This document shows, piece by piece, positions 18,126 through 27,048 of a stretch of 64,000 bases of DNA. Numbering within the stretch: position 1 is the first letter of the stretch; every line of letters starts with the position of its first letter. The notes under the pieces are model-generated. The model had not been told where the DNA came from and did no database searches. It worked only from the letters and a program-made list of their open reading frames with translations. The stretch covers positions 48,776 to 112,775 of the forward strand of contig NZ_FWZT01000025.1 in the NCBI RefSeq assembly GCF_900177345.1. The letters run 5' to 3'. The position numbers and the translations under genes were made by a program. The DNA is from Pseudobacteriovorax antillogorgiicola (GTDB taxonomy: Bacteria; Bdellovibrionota_B; Oligoflexia; Oligoflexales; Oligoflexaceae).

Positions 18126-19052
18126 CTAATCTGACTTCTTCTTCTTAAGTATCGAAACAATCCCCTTCTCAGGAAAAGCTTCGATTAGCACGGTATCAGA
18201 TGGGATTTGAACCTTGATATCCTGTTCATAGCGACCTGGACGCAGACCTTGGGCTTCAATAAAGGCTTTGAAGTCCGACCGCTTGATAAAATTCAATATG
18301 TCTGGCGTCCCCTGGACCATAATGGAAACAAAAGAAGGTTTTACTTTCGTCAAGAACTCGCTTCCAACGATTTCCACTGGTATATTTCCAAAGCGCTTGT
18401 TGATCTTACTATCTCCGACCTGAAGGAAGACTTTTACTTTTTCCGCGGATAAAGCATTGATCCCTCTACCAGGAGAAATCAGCTTTGCTTCGATCGTTCG
18501 ATTCTCTTTGATTTCGCTAATATCGATGGGCTCGGTAACGACCTGCCTCACCTTCAGTAGATCCTCTCGAACCCCTTTCAACGATACAATCTGCGGGTCT
18601 AGAGTAATCTTTTCGATGATATAGCCCTCAGCAGGTGTCCCTTGGAGAATCTCTTTAATACGCACAGTTCGCTCAATTTGCCGATCAACGAAAATCTCGA
18701 TGTAAGGGTCATGAATCACAAGGCTCAAGCGTTCGTTCCAGCCCTTAACCTTGCCTTTATCGAGGCGAAGGCGAATCCGTCCCTGCTTGCCAGATGGAAC
18801 CGCAACGTCGGCCACAAGAATTTTGGGCACATCGATCATCCAAACTTTTGGCCCTCGAACCATAGCTGCCTTTGTTCGGGTGACATCTCCACGAATCGTA
18901 TAGCCAGGAGGCAGCTGAAGATTCACTCGAATCTCCTTACTCTCTTCGTGGACCAACTCACCTTGGATGATTCCCCAAACCAATAGAGCCAAAAACAGGG
19001 ATAATAGTTTGAACCAAAAATTTCGGACTAGCAGTTGTAACAGCTTACTCAT
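18126..19052 (-). CDS. cdaR: YbbR-domain protein, CdaA regulator CdaR
   Basis: Membrane-anchored YbbR-repeat protein that modulates the diadenylate cyclase CdaA. 308 residues from ATG 19052, which has a very strong GGAGG ribosome site just upstream; a GTG at 19067 would bury that site in the coding region. One N-terminal membrane helix (KLLSLFLALLVWGIIQG, about residues 15-30) is followed by about three YbbR repeats that would lie outside the membrane. It overlaps the end of cdaA by 8 bases. Confidence 0.88.
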   Translation of the reverse strand: MSKLLQLLVRNFWFKLLSLFLALLVWGIIQGELVHEESKEIRVNLQLPPGYTIRGDVTRTKAAMVRGPKVWMIDVPKILVADVAVPSGKQGRIRLRLDKGKVKGWNERLSLVIHDPYIEIFVDRQIERTVRIKEILQGTPAEGYIIEKITLDPQIVSLKGVREDLLKVRQVVTEPIDISEIKENRTIEAKLISPGRGINALSAEKVKVFLQVGDSKINKRFGNIPVEIVGSEFLTKVKPSFVSIMVQGTPDILNFIKRSDFKAFIEAQGLRPGRYEQDIKVQIPSDTVLIEAFPEKGIVSILKKKKSD

Positions 19053-19902
19053 GCTCCCCTCCTCCACCGGAGCGGAAAATCTTCATTCTCTCGATCACCT
19101 GGTTCCAGTTTTTGCCAGAACTCTTCTTTTTTTCTGAAACATCACGGTCAGGGCTCAGTAGATTTCGCAGCACTTTTCGCAGCTCTTTAGGACCTAGATT
19201 GCGGGACACATTGCCATCCACAACCAATGAGATCGCCTGCGTCTCTTCAGAAACAACAACCACTAAGGCATCTGTTTCTTGACTCATTCCAATCGCCGCG
19301 CGGTGCCTTGTCCCTAAGTCCGGGTCGACCCGCTCATCTCGGGTTAATGGCAGGAAACATCCGGCCGCTGCGATCCGGCCTTGCTGGATAATCACAGCTC
19401 CATCGTGTACAGGAGAAGTGGGATGAAAAATAGCTACCAGCAACTCTTTTGATATCCGAGAGTCTACCAATATTCCGACATCGACATAACGACTCAAGAT
19501 GATATTGCGCTCAATCACAATCAAAGCCCCGATCTTCTTGGATGTCAGGGATGAGGCTGCTCGGGTGATTTCATCAAGAATCTGCCTTGAAGAAACCGCT
19601 TCTCCAGATTGGAAAACTGTCTTTTTGCCCATGCGACTCAGCACACGACGAATATCTTCCTGGAATAAAATGACGATGATAATGATGATGGACGAATAAA
19701 ACTTATCCATCACCCACTTGAGAGTGGTCAATGGATATATCTGAGAGACTAGAAACGTTAGCCCAGCAAGAACCAGAATCCCGAGTACCATTTGCATGGC
19801 ACGAGTACCCCGAATCAAAAGCAATAGCCGATAGATGATCGCTGCGATAATCAATATATCTACGATCGCCCACGGACCTAGCTTTTGAAAAAGCTCCGCC
19901 AT
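19045..19902 (-). CDS. cdaA: Diadenylate cyclase CdaA
   Basis: Makes the second messenger c-di-AMP from two ATP. 285 residues: three N-terminal membrane helices (about 10-90) then the DAC domain. The catalytic signatures are both present: DGA in VHDGAVIIQQGRI and RHR in GTRHRAAIGMSQ. A basic tail (DVSEKKKSSGKN) precedes a short C-terminal end. Together with cdaR and glmM downstream this is the full regulatory trio known from Firmicutes. Located 69 bases after folP. Confidence 0.95.
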   Translation of the reverse strand: MAELFQKLGPWAIVDILIIAAIIYRLLLLIRGTRAMQMVLGILVLAGLTFLVSQIYPLTTLKWVMDKFYSSIIIIIVILFQEDIRRVLSRMGKKTVFQSGEAVSSRQILDEITRAASSLTSKKIGALIVIERNIILSRYVDVGILVDSRISKELLVAIFHPTSPVHDGAVIIQQGRIAAAGCFLPLTRDERVDPDLGTRHRAAIGMSQETDALVVVVSEETQAISLVVDGNVSRNLGPKELRKVLRNLLSPDRDVSEKKKSSGKNWNQVIERMKIFRSGGGGEHE

Positions 19903-19971
19903 TTACACTCTATCCTTGAGTCGACACTATTCACGGCCACCCACCAATCCAAGACTGGCGTTGCATACCTG

Positions 19972-20739
19972 TTATGACAATAATCGTTTAATATGGGAAA
20001 GTTTTTCGACATCATGCGTCCGGATACACTTGATACCCATCATGAGAAAGCAGGTTTCTAGCATTTTCGATGGCGGATCGCGATCGATCGGATCGTCTAA
20101 ACCCAAAAGCCTCCCCATAAAAGACTTTCGAGAGATGCCCAACAATAGGTGATGCTGACTCCCATGCTGCAAAGAATGCTTTATAAGCTTGAGATTGGCT
20201 GCATCATCTTTACCGAAGCCAATTCCAGGATCAAACCAGATACTATCATCCGCGAAACCTGCCCGCCTCAGGCGACCAGAAACCGAATCATAAAAGCTAT
20301 CGATCTCGCCAATGGCTTCGTCGCCTTTGAGAGGAGCAGTTTGCATCTGCTTTGGGTCCTTGTGCATATGCATCGCGATGTAGATCATGGACTGCTTGGC
20401 AAGCACTGCCAAGGTCTCATCATCAGCACCACCTTTGATATCGTTTACCAGTTCGACTCCATAGTCGTGAAGCCGAGTCATGATATTCGGTTTGTTGGTA
20501 TCGACGCTTATGGGGCAGTCGAATCCCCCCTTCTTGAGACGGTTTAGCACAGGCTCAAGCCGGGTCCATTCTTCCTCTTCTGAGACGTATTCAGCCCCAG
20601 GTCGGGAAGATTCAGCGCCTAGATCGATGATGTCAGCACCTTGCTCCACCATCTGCCAAGCGCGATCGAGGGCTAAGTCGGGGTCCAAGAACTGTCCCCC
20701 GTCGGAGAAAGAGTCTGGGGTCAAGTTAAGGACCCCCAT
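19972..20739 (-). CDS. folP: Dihydropteroate synthase
   Basis: Joins p-aminobenzoate to the pterin in folate synthesis; the sulfonamide target. 255 residues if started at ATG 20739, where GTGGA is 6 bases upstream; TTG 20745 is directly against that site. Motifs: MGVLNLTPDSFSDGG, GADIIDLGAESSRPGA, and the C-terminal GISRKSFMGRLLG. The protein begins directly at the first barrel strand, so it lacks the 10-20 residue lead seen in many homologues. It lies 17 bases after ftsH, a common ftsH-folP pairing. Confidence 0.94.
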   Translation of the reverse strand: MGVLNLTPDSFSDGGQFLDPDLALDRAWQMVEQGADIIDLGAESSRPGAEYVSEEEEWTRLEPVLNRLKKGGFDCPISVDTNKPNIMTRLHDYGVELVNDIKGGADDETLAVLAKQSMIYIAMHMHKDPKQMQTAPLKGDEAIGEIDSFYDSVSGRLRRAGFADDSIWFDPGIGFGKDDAANLKLIKHSLQHGSQHHLLLGISRKSFMGRLLGLDDPIDRDPPSKMLETCFLMMGIKCIRTHDVEKLSHIKRLLS

Positions 20740-20756
20740 AATCAATCCACTGCGGT

Positions 20757-22718
20757 TTAGGTTCCCTGCGGTAATGGCTCCACTCCACTTGGTTTCCCTT
20801 GCCCTTCGTCGGCAGGGGTTGTCGCAACGTCTTCGGACTTCACCCCCGCAAGCGCGGCTTCCTTCTCTTTAGCAATACGCTCTTGATACGCTTGCTTCTC
20901 TTCTTCGGTAATAATCTTCTCGCCTTCCATAACGGCGTTGATAGCCTTGGAGTCGAGAGTTTCACGAATGAGAAGTGACTCAGACATCTCAGTTAGAACA
21001 TCACGCTTTTCTTTGAGAATCCGCACTGCGGTATCATACCCCTCAGTGATAATGCGTTTGACTTCAGAATCGATATCGTTAAGAACTTGCTGAGAATAGG
21101 TCTCTTGATGACCCCACTCACGGCCCAAGAAGACCTCCTGATCGCCTCCAGAAAGGGCAATTGGACCAAGTTTGTCACTCATTCCCCAGCTACAAACCAT
21201 CTTTCGCGCGATATCTGTAGCCTTCTGAATGTCGTTTCCGGCACCAGTCGTCGTGTGACCAAAGACGATTTCTTCTGCAGCACGTCCGCCCATAGCATAG
21301 GCAATCATCCCCTGAGCATACTCTTTCGACATGGACAATCGATCTTCCGTTGGCAGAAGGACGGTCACACCTAGAGCTTGGCCACGCGGGATAATCGTGA
21401 TCTTATGAACTGGGTCTGCGCCTGGAACCATTTTGGCAACGATGCAGTGCCCCGCTTCGTGATAAGCTGTGTTGCGCTTTTCACTTTCGCTAATGATCAT
21501 ACTTTTGCGCTCTGGACCCATAAGAACCTTATCTTTCGCGCTCTCAAAGTGAGTCATTGAGACTTCCTTTAGATCTCGTCTCGCAGCAATCAGAGCTGCC
21601 TCGTTAACGAGGTTCTCTAAGTCTGCACCGGAGAATCCTGAAGTTCCCTGCGCTATGATGTCTAGGTCGACATCCTTTTTGAGTGGTGTTTTTCTCGTGT
21701 GAACCGCAAGAATTCCTCGACGACCACGAACATCGGGCTTAGGTACATAGACCCGGCGATCGAATCGACCTGGCCTCAGAAGTGCGGGATCAAGGACATC
21801 GGCACGGTTGGTCGCAGCAATCAGAATCACGCCTTCATTCGTCTCGAAACCATCCATCTCAACCAGAAGTTGGTTCAAGGTCTGTTCACGTTCATCGTGA
21901 CCGCCACCAAGACCAGCGCCACGTTGACGACCGACAGCATCGATCTCATCGATAAAGATAATACAAGGGGCTTGCTTCTTCGCTTGTTCGAACAAGTCAC
22001 GAACCCGGCTTGCACCAACACCCACAAACATTTCCACAAAGTCAGAGCCCGAAATACTAAAGAACGGTACTCCAGCTTCTCCTGCGATAGCCTTTGCAAG
22101 GATTGTTTTACCGGTTCCCGGAGGGCCCACCAAAAGAACACCCTTAGGGATACGGCCACCCAAGCGAGTGAACTTTTTAGGGTCTTTGAGGAAGTCGACA
22201 ATTTCTTCCAGCTCGTTCTTCGCTTCCTCAATCCCTGCGACATCTTCAAATGTGAGCTTAGACTGATTTTCGTTTAGCATCTTTGCTCGGCTTTTGCCGA
22301 AGGACATGGCCTTGCCACCACCGATCTGTAATTGACGCATGAAAAAGAAAAATAGGAAAAGAAGCAGCAATAAAGGCAAAGAGTTCAGAAGAAGCGCCTT
22401 CCAAACGCTTTCCTCTTCAGCCTTTTTGTAACTTACAGAAATTCCTTTTGCGACTAGCTCTTCAGGTTTGATCGTTTCCTGAGGAACGGTGACGCTGAAG
22501 GTATCGCCGAGTTTTTTGGTAACGATCGTTTCTCGCTCACCGATTTCGACTTTTTCTATTTTATCCTGCTCAACAAGAGCCTTGAATTCGGAATACTGTA
22601 CTTCCTGCGCCTCATCTCTTTGGGCAGACATCATGTTGAACATGAGAAACAGCATGAATAAACCAGCAAGCATCAACGACACTTTCAACTGCTGATTTGA
22701 TTTTTTGGACTTTGACAT
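20757..22718 (-). CDS. ftsH: ATP-dependent zinc metalloprotease FtsH
   Basis: Membrane AAA+ protease that degrades misfolded membrane proteins and regulators. 653 residues from ATG 22718 ([10 protein letters not shown]), with GAAAGGGG close upstream; a TTG at 22748 is less likely. Two membrane helices flank a small periplasmic domain (about 12-30 and 105-125). Walker A GPPGTGKT is near residue 197, Walker [13 protein letters not shown] follows, and the zinc site HEAGH is near residue 419. It lies between tilS and folP, as in many bacteria. Confidence 0.97.
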   Translation of the reverse strand: MSKSKKSNQQLKVSLMLAGLFMLFLMFNMMSAQRDEAQEVQYSEFKALVEQDKIEKVEIGERETIVTKKLGDTFSVTVPQETIKPEELVAKGISVSYKKAEEESVWKALLLNSLPLLLLLFLFFFFMRQLQIGGGKAMSFGKSRAKMLNENQSKLTFEDVAGIEEAKNELEEIVDFLKDPKKFTRLGGRIPKGVLLVGPPGTGKTILAKAIAGEAGVPFFSISGSDFVEMFVGVGASRVRDLFEQAKKQAPCIIFIDEIDAVGRQRGAGLGGGHDEREQTLNQLLVEMDGFETNEGVILIAATNRADVLDPALLRPGRFDRRVYVPKPDVRGRRGILAVHTRKTPLKKDVDLDIIAQGTSGFSGADLENLVNEAALIAARRDLKEVSMTHFESAKDKVLMGPERKSMIISESEKRNTAYHEAGHCIVAKMVPGADPVHKITIIPRGQALGVTVLLPTEDRLSMSKEYAQGMIAYAMGGRAAEEIVFGHTTTGAGNDIQKATDIARKMVCSWGMSDKLGPIALSGGDQEVFLGREWGHQETYSQQVLNDIDSEVKRIITEGYDTAVRILKEKRDVLTEMSESLLIRETLDSKAINAVMEGEKIITEEEKQAYQERIAKEKEAALAGVKSEDVATTPADEGQGKPSGVEPLPQGT

Positions 22719-22838
22719 AAACCCCTTTCTCCCACTGAGAATAGACAATCAAACTAGAATATATCTGTTAGACCCTTTTTAAAAGTACCAAGATTTAATG
22801 TAACCCCTCATTTATCAGTAACTATCCATGAGAACTCC

Positions 22839-23930
22839 TTAAGTGGTCCCGATGACCCACGTCTTAGGAGCTCTGGACTCGTTGTCTTTCGCCACCCAGG
22901 TGCCATCCTGAACCAGAAAAGCCTTTCCCTGGGGTGGAATCAGCACCTTCCTGCCCAAGCACAGCAGAGATTGATACTGAGCTTGCCGGGAAGGAGAGGC
23001 CACTTTCCGTTGCACTAAAACCTGTCCCGATTGAACCTTGACCACCTCCGTGCCCAAAATCTCTTCGGAATAATTAGAGGAGGTCTTCAACTTCCGCCAC
23101 AATCTTAGCAGAAGGCCGCGACGGATTCCTTCTTCCGGGACATACTGCCTCAAAAAGTTGGCAATGACCCGCCTCCCGACCGCCTCCGGCAAGCTTTCAA
23201 TCTTCGACCAAGGTAGAGAAGTCAGTCCTTTCACAGGATAACAGTCATCTATAAATCGAAGGATCTCATCCATGTCACTGGCTGCCTCAGCCACTCGTCG
23301 CTCAGCCCCTGGAAAAAGCTGATTGAGACGAGGCATGAGTTCGTGACGAATCCTGTTTCGGCTATAGACCAGTTTAGCATTGGAGGAATCCTCTCGATAA
23401 GGTACTTTTTGCCCGGCCTGTGTGGCATCGATCCAGCCTTTTGACACCTGAAGAAAGGGCCTCCATAGGAAACCAGAGCTCACTCGCATTCCTGAGACAT
23501 AGCGACCTACCCCGCGGCTCAAGCGGAACACCACAGTCTCAGCCAAATCTGATTGGTGATGGGCTGTTGCAATCACATCGACCCCGTCACGAACTAGGGT
23601 CTCGAACCATTGGTATCGAGCCTGCCGCGCCCAATTTTGAATTCCTGCATTTGGAGGGGTTTCCGACCGAAGATCTAAGAGGTGGAATCGAACCTGACTC
23701 TTAACACAGAATTGCGCCACCATTTCTTGATCGCCATCGGATTCTTCACCCCTTAACCCATAATTCACGTGGGCCACTTCAACGAGATCGAAGCCCAGCT
23801 GCTCCTGGGTCTCCAATAAAGTCCAAAGCAAGACCATTGAATCCCGCCCTCCGGAACAGGCTACAATAATGCGCCCCCCGCGCTGCTGAATCTCTCGCAT
23901 CTGGCTTTCGATTGAAGTTTTTAAAGACAT
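22839..23930 (-). CDS. tilS: tRNA(Ile)-lysidine synthase
   Basis: Modifies C34 of the CAU tRNA-Ile to lysidine so that it reads AUA. 363 residues from ATG 23930, which has GGGAGGGAG about 7 bases upstream; the frame extends further 5' but without a comparable site. The PP-loop SGGRDS is at residues 26-31, and the ATAHHQSDLAETVVFRLSRG block and YREDSSNA are typical. The C-terminal domain is short and diverged. First gene of the tilS-ftsH-folP-cdaA-cdaR-glmM-pdxJ-tsaE series; 120 bases separate it from ftsH. Confidence 0.94.
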   Translation of the reverse strand: MSLKTSIESQMREIQQRGGRIIVACSGGRDSMVLLWTLLETQEQLGFDLVEVAHVNYGLRGEESDGDQEMVAQFCVKSQVRFHLLDLRSETPPNAGIQNWARQARYQWFETLVRDGVDVIATAHHQSDLAETVVFRLSRGVGRYVSGMRVSSGFLWRPFLQVSKGWIDATQAGQKVPYREDSSNAKLVYSRNRIRHELMPRLNQLFPGAERRVAEAASDMDEILRFIDDCYPVKGLTSLPWSKIESLPEAVGRRVIANFLRQYVPEEGIRRGLLLRLWRKLKTSSNYSEEILGTEVVKVQSGQVLVQRKVASPSRQAQYQSLLCLGRKVLIPPQGKAFLVQDGTWVAKDNESRAPKTWVIGTT

Positions 23931-24165
23931 GGGCTCCCTCCCGCTGTCAGGCATATCATAGGTGGGTAAAGATTCAAGAAAACCTTCTTGTAACCACCTG
24001 AAATAACAGAACCCCAAAAACCCTATAAGACACTGATATTAAAGCGACTTAGTCATCATTTTAGCTGATTATCAAGCCATAAACCACCACGATTACTACG
24101 AATATTCTAAACTACCTGATCCAAGCCACAAACTATACTTTTTTTTGGAAAACTAAATTAATTCT

Positions 24166-24192
24166 TAAAACTTTGACAAAAAAATCGATTAA
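24166..24192 (+). promoter_or_regulatory. Sigma-28 (FliA)-type promoter of the flagellin pair
   Basis: -35-like TAAAACTT (24166-24173), exactly 11 bases, then TCGATTAA (24185-24192). The FliA consensus is TAAAGTTT-N11-GCCGATAA, so spacing is exact and 12 of 16 positions fit. It lies 67 bases before the ATG of the first flagellin, as expected for a late flagellar gene. Confidence 0.75.
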
Positions 24193-24198
24193 GGCCCT

Positions 24199-24221
24199 GC
24201 AGGTGGCACGGTTGCCCCTGC
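24199..24221 (+). promoter_or_regulatory. Hairpin in the flagellin 5' leader
   Basis: GCAGG (24199-24203), bulged T, GGC, loop ACGGTT, GCC, CCTGC (24217-24221): an 8-bp stem. It would begin within a few bases of the predicted transcript start and end 23 bases before the ribosome site. It may protect the mRNA 5' end or bind a regulator; function is inference. Confidence 0.55.
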
Positions 24222-24259
24222 GATCCATGGCAGGATTTACATTCAAGGAGGATTCCCCA

Positions 24260-25135
24260 ATGGGCCTACGTATCCGTACCAATGTGTCTTCATTAACCGC
24301 ACAACGCTTCGCAGAGAACAACTCAAATGAAATGCAGCAAAGTTTAGAGCGCTTATCATCCGGCTACCGCGTCAACAAATCAGCAGATGATGCCGCTGGC
24401 TTGGCAATCTCTGAAAGTATCAGAGCCAAGGTTAGGGGCTTAAATCAGGCTAAGCGGAATGCTAATGATGCAGTATCCATGATTCAAGTTGCTGAGGGTT
24501 CGATGAACGAGATCGGTAACATTCTCGTTCGGATGCGAGAGTTAACGATCCAGTCGGCATCAGACACCATCGGCGACTCTGAACGAAGCTACCTCAACCG
24601 AGAGTACACCCAGCTAGTAGACGAAATCGATCGTATATCAGCCACCACCGAATTTAACTCATTGAAACTTTTTGATGAGGATCAAAAAGATCAGCTCGTC
24701 ATTCAGGTTGGTGTCAATGGCAGTGAGGTAGAAGACAACCAAGACACCATCACACTCAACCTTGAAGGGCTCAAAGAAATTAATGTCGAAGGGCTAAACC
24801 TCGGCCGTGACGAAGAGATCGGGCCAACCACTGTCGATGGGGAAATCGATAGGGACACGATTGTCACTAAACTCAACGATATCGATGATGCGATCAACAA
24901 AGTCTCTAGCGAACGTGCAACTCTTGGTGCTGTACAGAGTCGTTTGAATTCAGCGGTGAATAACCTATCCGTTCAAAACGAGAATCTCCGTACTGCAAAC
25001 AGCCGCATTCGAGATGTCGACTTTGCTGAAGAATCTTCAAAACTCACACAATCAAGAGTTCTCCAAGCATCGTCTCTTGCCGTATTAACCCAAGCGAACC
25101 AAACTCCAGAGGTGGCTTTGCAGTTGCTTCGCTAA
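24260..25135 (+). CDS. Flagellin, first copy
   Basis: Filament subunit exported through the flagellar type III machinery. 291 residues from ATG 24260, which has AAGGAGGA 7 bases upstream; the longer frame from 24173 crosses the promoter. The N-terminal D0/D1 region (LRIRTNVSSLTAQRFAENN, then the SADDAAGLAISESIRA block) and C-terminal block (NSRIRDVDFAEESSKL, ending in LQLLR) are well conserved; the centre, about residues 150-215, is short and acidic with no large D2/D3 domain. The second flagellin follows after 21 bases in the same transcript. Confidence 0.97.
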   Translation: MGLRIRTNVSSLTAQRFAENNSNEMQQSLERLSSGYRVNKSADDAAGLAISESIRAKVRGLNQAKRNANDAVSMIQVAEGSMNEIGNILVRMRELTIQSASDTIGDSERSYLNREYTQLVDEIDRISATTEFNSLKLFDEDQKDQLVIQVGVNGSEVEDNQDTITLNLEGLKEINVEGLNLGRDEEIGPTTVDGEIDRDTIVTKLNDIDDAINKVSSERATLGAVQSRLNSAVNNLSVQNENLRTANSRIRDVDFAEESSKLTQSRVLQASSLAVLTQANQTPEVALQLLR

Positions 25136-25156
25136 CAGAGACAGGGAGGATTGGTT

Positions 25157-26077
25157 ATGGGTGTTCGCATCAAAACCAATGTGGAGTCTCTTATTGCCCA
25201 GAATAAACTTTCTGAGAATCGGAGAGACTTAAATAGTTCACTAGAAAAACTCGCTTCGGGTCAACGTATCAACAAATCTGCTGACGATGCTGCTGGCCTC
25301 GCTGTTTCAGAGCGAATCAGAGCACGAATTGCTAGTTTGGACGTAGCCAAGAGAAACGCCAATGATGGGGTGAGCTACATTCAAGTTGCAGAAGGTAGCT
25401 TGAACGAGATCACCAATATCTTGGTCCGTATGCGCGAGCTTGGATCGCAAGCCGCCTCGGATACCCTTGGGAATCGAGAGAGGCAATTCCTTGATCGAGA
25501 GTTTCAGCAGCTCACTCAAGAAGTCGCGCGGATCTCGGCCTCCACTGAGTTCAACGGTCGCAAGGTACTCGATGCTGAGGGCAACTCGGAAGCTATGCGA
25601 ATTTTCGTTGGCGCCTCGAATCGGGCATCCGTCGATGGCAGTTCCAGCGATATCGATCCTGACGAAGATCCTGATGTGATCACCATCAACCTCGAAGAGC
25701 TAGAAACTCTCAATGACTCGCTGATCGAGGTGACTGATGGTGGTCTCGCGATTGTTCCCGATGACGAGGATGGCGGTGCAGCTGATCTTGGACCCGACGG
25801 CACCAGTGCTTTGTTTGAAACACTAGACACTGCGCTGAATGATGTCGCCTCCTATCGTGCTACCCTAGGTTCGGTCCAATCGCGATTAAACAGTGCAATT
25901 CAAAACATTGAAGTCTCAACAGAGAATCTGAGTGCTGCCAATAGCCGGATTCGAGATGTCGACTTTGCGGCAGAAACAGCAAAATTCACACAATCGAAGA
26001 TTCTAACTGCAGCTGGTGCTTCTGTGCTGGCTCACGCGAATGCTCAACCGGAACTTGTACTCCAGATGCTTCGCTGA
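25157..26077 (+). CDS. Flagellin, second copy
   Basis: 306 residues from ATG 25157 with GGGAGGA 6 bases upstream. It shares the overall plan of the upstream copy (MGVRIKTNVESLIAQNKL, SADDAAGLAVSERIRA, NSRIRDVDFAAETAKF, ending LQMLR) but has a different, more acidic centre (about residues 155-225, with DPDEDPD and PDDEDGG stretches). The two probably come from an old duplication and build a mixed filament or serve different filament zones. The acidic centre would face the medium. Confidence 0.96.
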   Translation: MGVRIKTNVESLIAQNKLSENRRDLNSSLEKLASGQRINKSADDAAGLAVSERIRARIASLDVAKRNANDGVSYIQVAEGSLNEITNILVRMRELGSQAASDTLGNRERQFLDREFQQLTQEVARISASTEFNGRKVLDAEGNSEAMRIFVGASNRASVDGSSSDIDPDEDPDVITINLEELETLNDSLIEVTDGGLAIVPDDEDGGAADLGPDGTSALFETLDTALNDVASYRATLGSVQSRLNSAIQNIEVSTENLSAANSRIRDVDFAAETAKFTQSKILTAAGASVLAHANAQPELVLQMLR

Positions 26078-26081
26078 AAAA

Positions 26082-26102
26082 ATGGGGGCTACAAGCCCCC
26101 AT
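26082..26102. terminator. Strong hairpin after the flagellins, U tract on the opposite strand
   Basis: ATGGGGGCT (26082-26090), loop ACA, AGCCCCCAT (26094-26102), perfect 9-bp stem 4 bases after the flagellin stop. There is no T tract on the + side (CCATACC), but the minus strand runs from the stem into six T. So as an intrinsic terminator it fits best for antisense transcripts; on the + side it may act as an RNA end-protecting hairpin. Confidence 0.7.
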
Positions 26103-26325
26103 CCATACCTAAAATAAGATTTTATCTTCGATACTTACAAAAAACGTAAACGTTTGGTGTAGGGGTTTGCAACGGCTGCGCAGGATTCTAACACTACGGC
26201 TCGTACGTTGCGGTCTTTGGACTAAAGAAATTGAGGGTTTTGCGCTCTCACGACGGTGGCATAAGCATTGCTTTGAAACAGACAGCGACCCGTTGAAGAT
26301 GAGACCTGTTCTGTGGAGTGAAGCA

Positions 26326-27012
26326 ATGTTGAAGCGACTTTGTAAGACGATCTTGGTAACTCTCCTCTTTTCGTTTACCCCCTTAGCTCAAGCTTCAGAT
26401 TTGGGCTACATTGTTCTTGGGGTCATCGCCAGCAGCGAAAATCAAAAGGGTGTCGCCCTCCTCAAGCATAAGAGTTCCGGTAAGGTTAGCGCCTTCCGTG
26501 AAGGTGATCCGATTCGCGAAAAGTTAAGTATCTCAAGAGTCTACCGAAAAACTGTAGAATTTGTTTGGAATCAGCAAATATACTCTATGAGCGTCGGAGA
26601 CGACTCTCCTCGACGAACTCCGGACGTATCGTCCCCAGTCACATCGGTAGCTGCCAACCTCACCCATATTGAAGGCGTCGAAAAGAATGGCAATACCCTG
26701 ACAGTGAATCGAAGCTTAAAAGAATCGCTAGTAGGCGAAAATCTTAATAAGGTCCTAATGCAAGCCGCTGCCGTCCCTCATACTCGCAACGGTCGCCTCA
26801 TCGGGTTTAAGCTTTTGGAAATTGATGCTGGTAGTATCTACGATGTAGCTGGCTTCAAAGATGGTGATATCATCACTCATATCAACGAACTTCCCATCAA
26901 TGATGCTGGCCGAGCCATCAAAGCTCTAAGCTCATTGCGCCAAGCTTCTACTGCAAACTTTAGCTATCTGCGACAGAATCAGGAGCATGAGCTAATCATC
27001 AGAATTAACTGA
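26326..27012 (+). CDS. GspC-like protein with a PDZ domain
   Basis: 228 residues from ATG 26326 with GGAG 7 bases upstream. Starts with a hydrophobic segment (about residues 7-23) that is either a cleaved signal ending AQA or a membrane anchor. Residues about 28-95 resemble the homology region of type II secretion GspC (LGVIASSENQKGVALL ... FREGDPI), and about 155-228 match its PDZ domain (GSIYDVAGFKDGDIITHINE). In type II secretion GspC links the inner-membrane platform to the secretin. No other gsp gene is in the window, so it is an orphan; it could also serve a different envelope complex. Confidence 0.75.
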   Translation: MLKRLCKTILVTLLFSFTPLAQASDLGYIVLGVIASSENQKGVALLKHKSSGKVSAFREGDPIREKLSISRVYRKTVEFVWNQQIYSMSVGDDSPRRTPDVSSPVTSVAANLTHIEGVEKNGNTLTVNRSLKESLVGENLNKVLMQAAAVPHTRNGRLIGFKLLEIDAGSIYDVAGFKDGDIITHINELPINDAGRAIKALSSLRQASTANFSYLRQNQEHELIIRIN

Positions 27013-27036
27013 TGCTTGTCATAGGGACAAAGCATC
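27011..27036. terminator. Shared hairpin between the GspC-like gene and fadD
   Basis: GATGCTTGTC (27011-27020) with GAC-A-AAGCATC (27026-27036, one bulged A), loop ATAGG. It sits in the 36-base gap between convergent stop codons. No long T tract. Confidence 0.6.
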
Positions 27037-27048
27037 CTTGTCAAGAGG

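Noticed and set aside
24204..24221. Sigma-54 promoter in the flagellin leader (TGGCACG)
   Set aside because: The -24 half is perfect but no GC lies at the right distance; the spacing is off by three and the bases are better explained by the hairpin.
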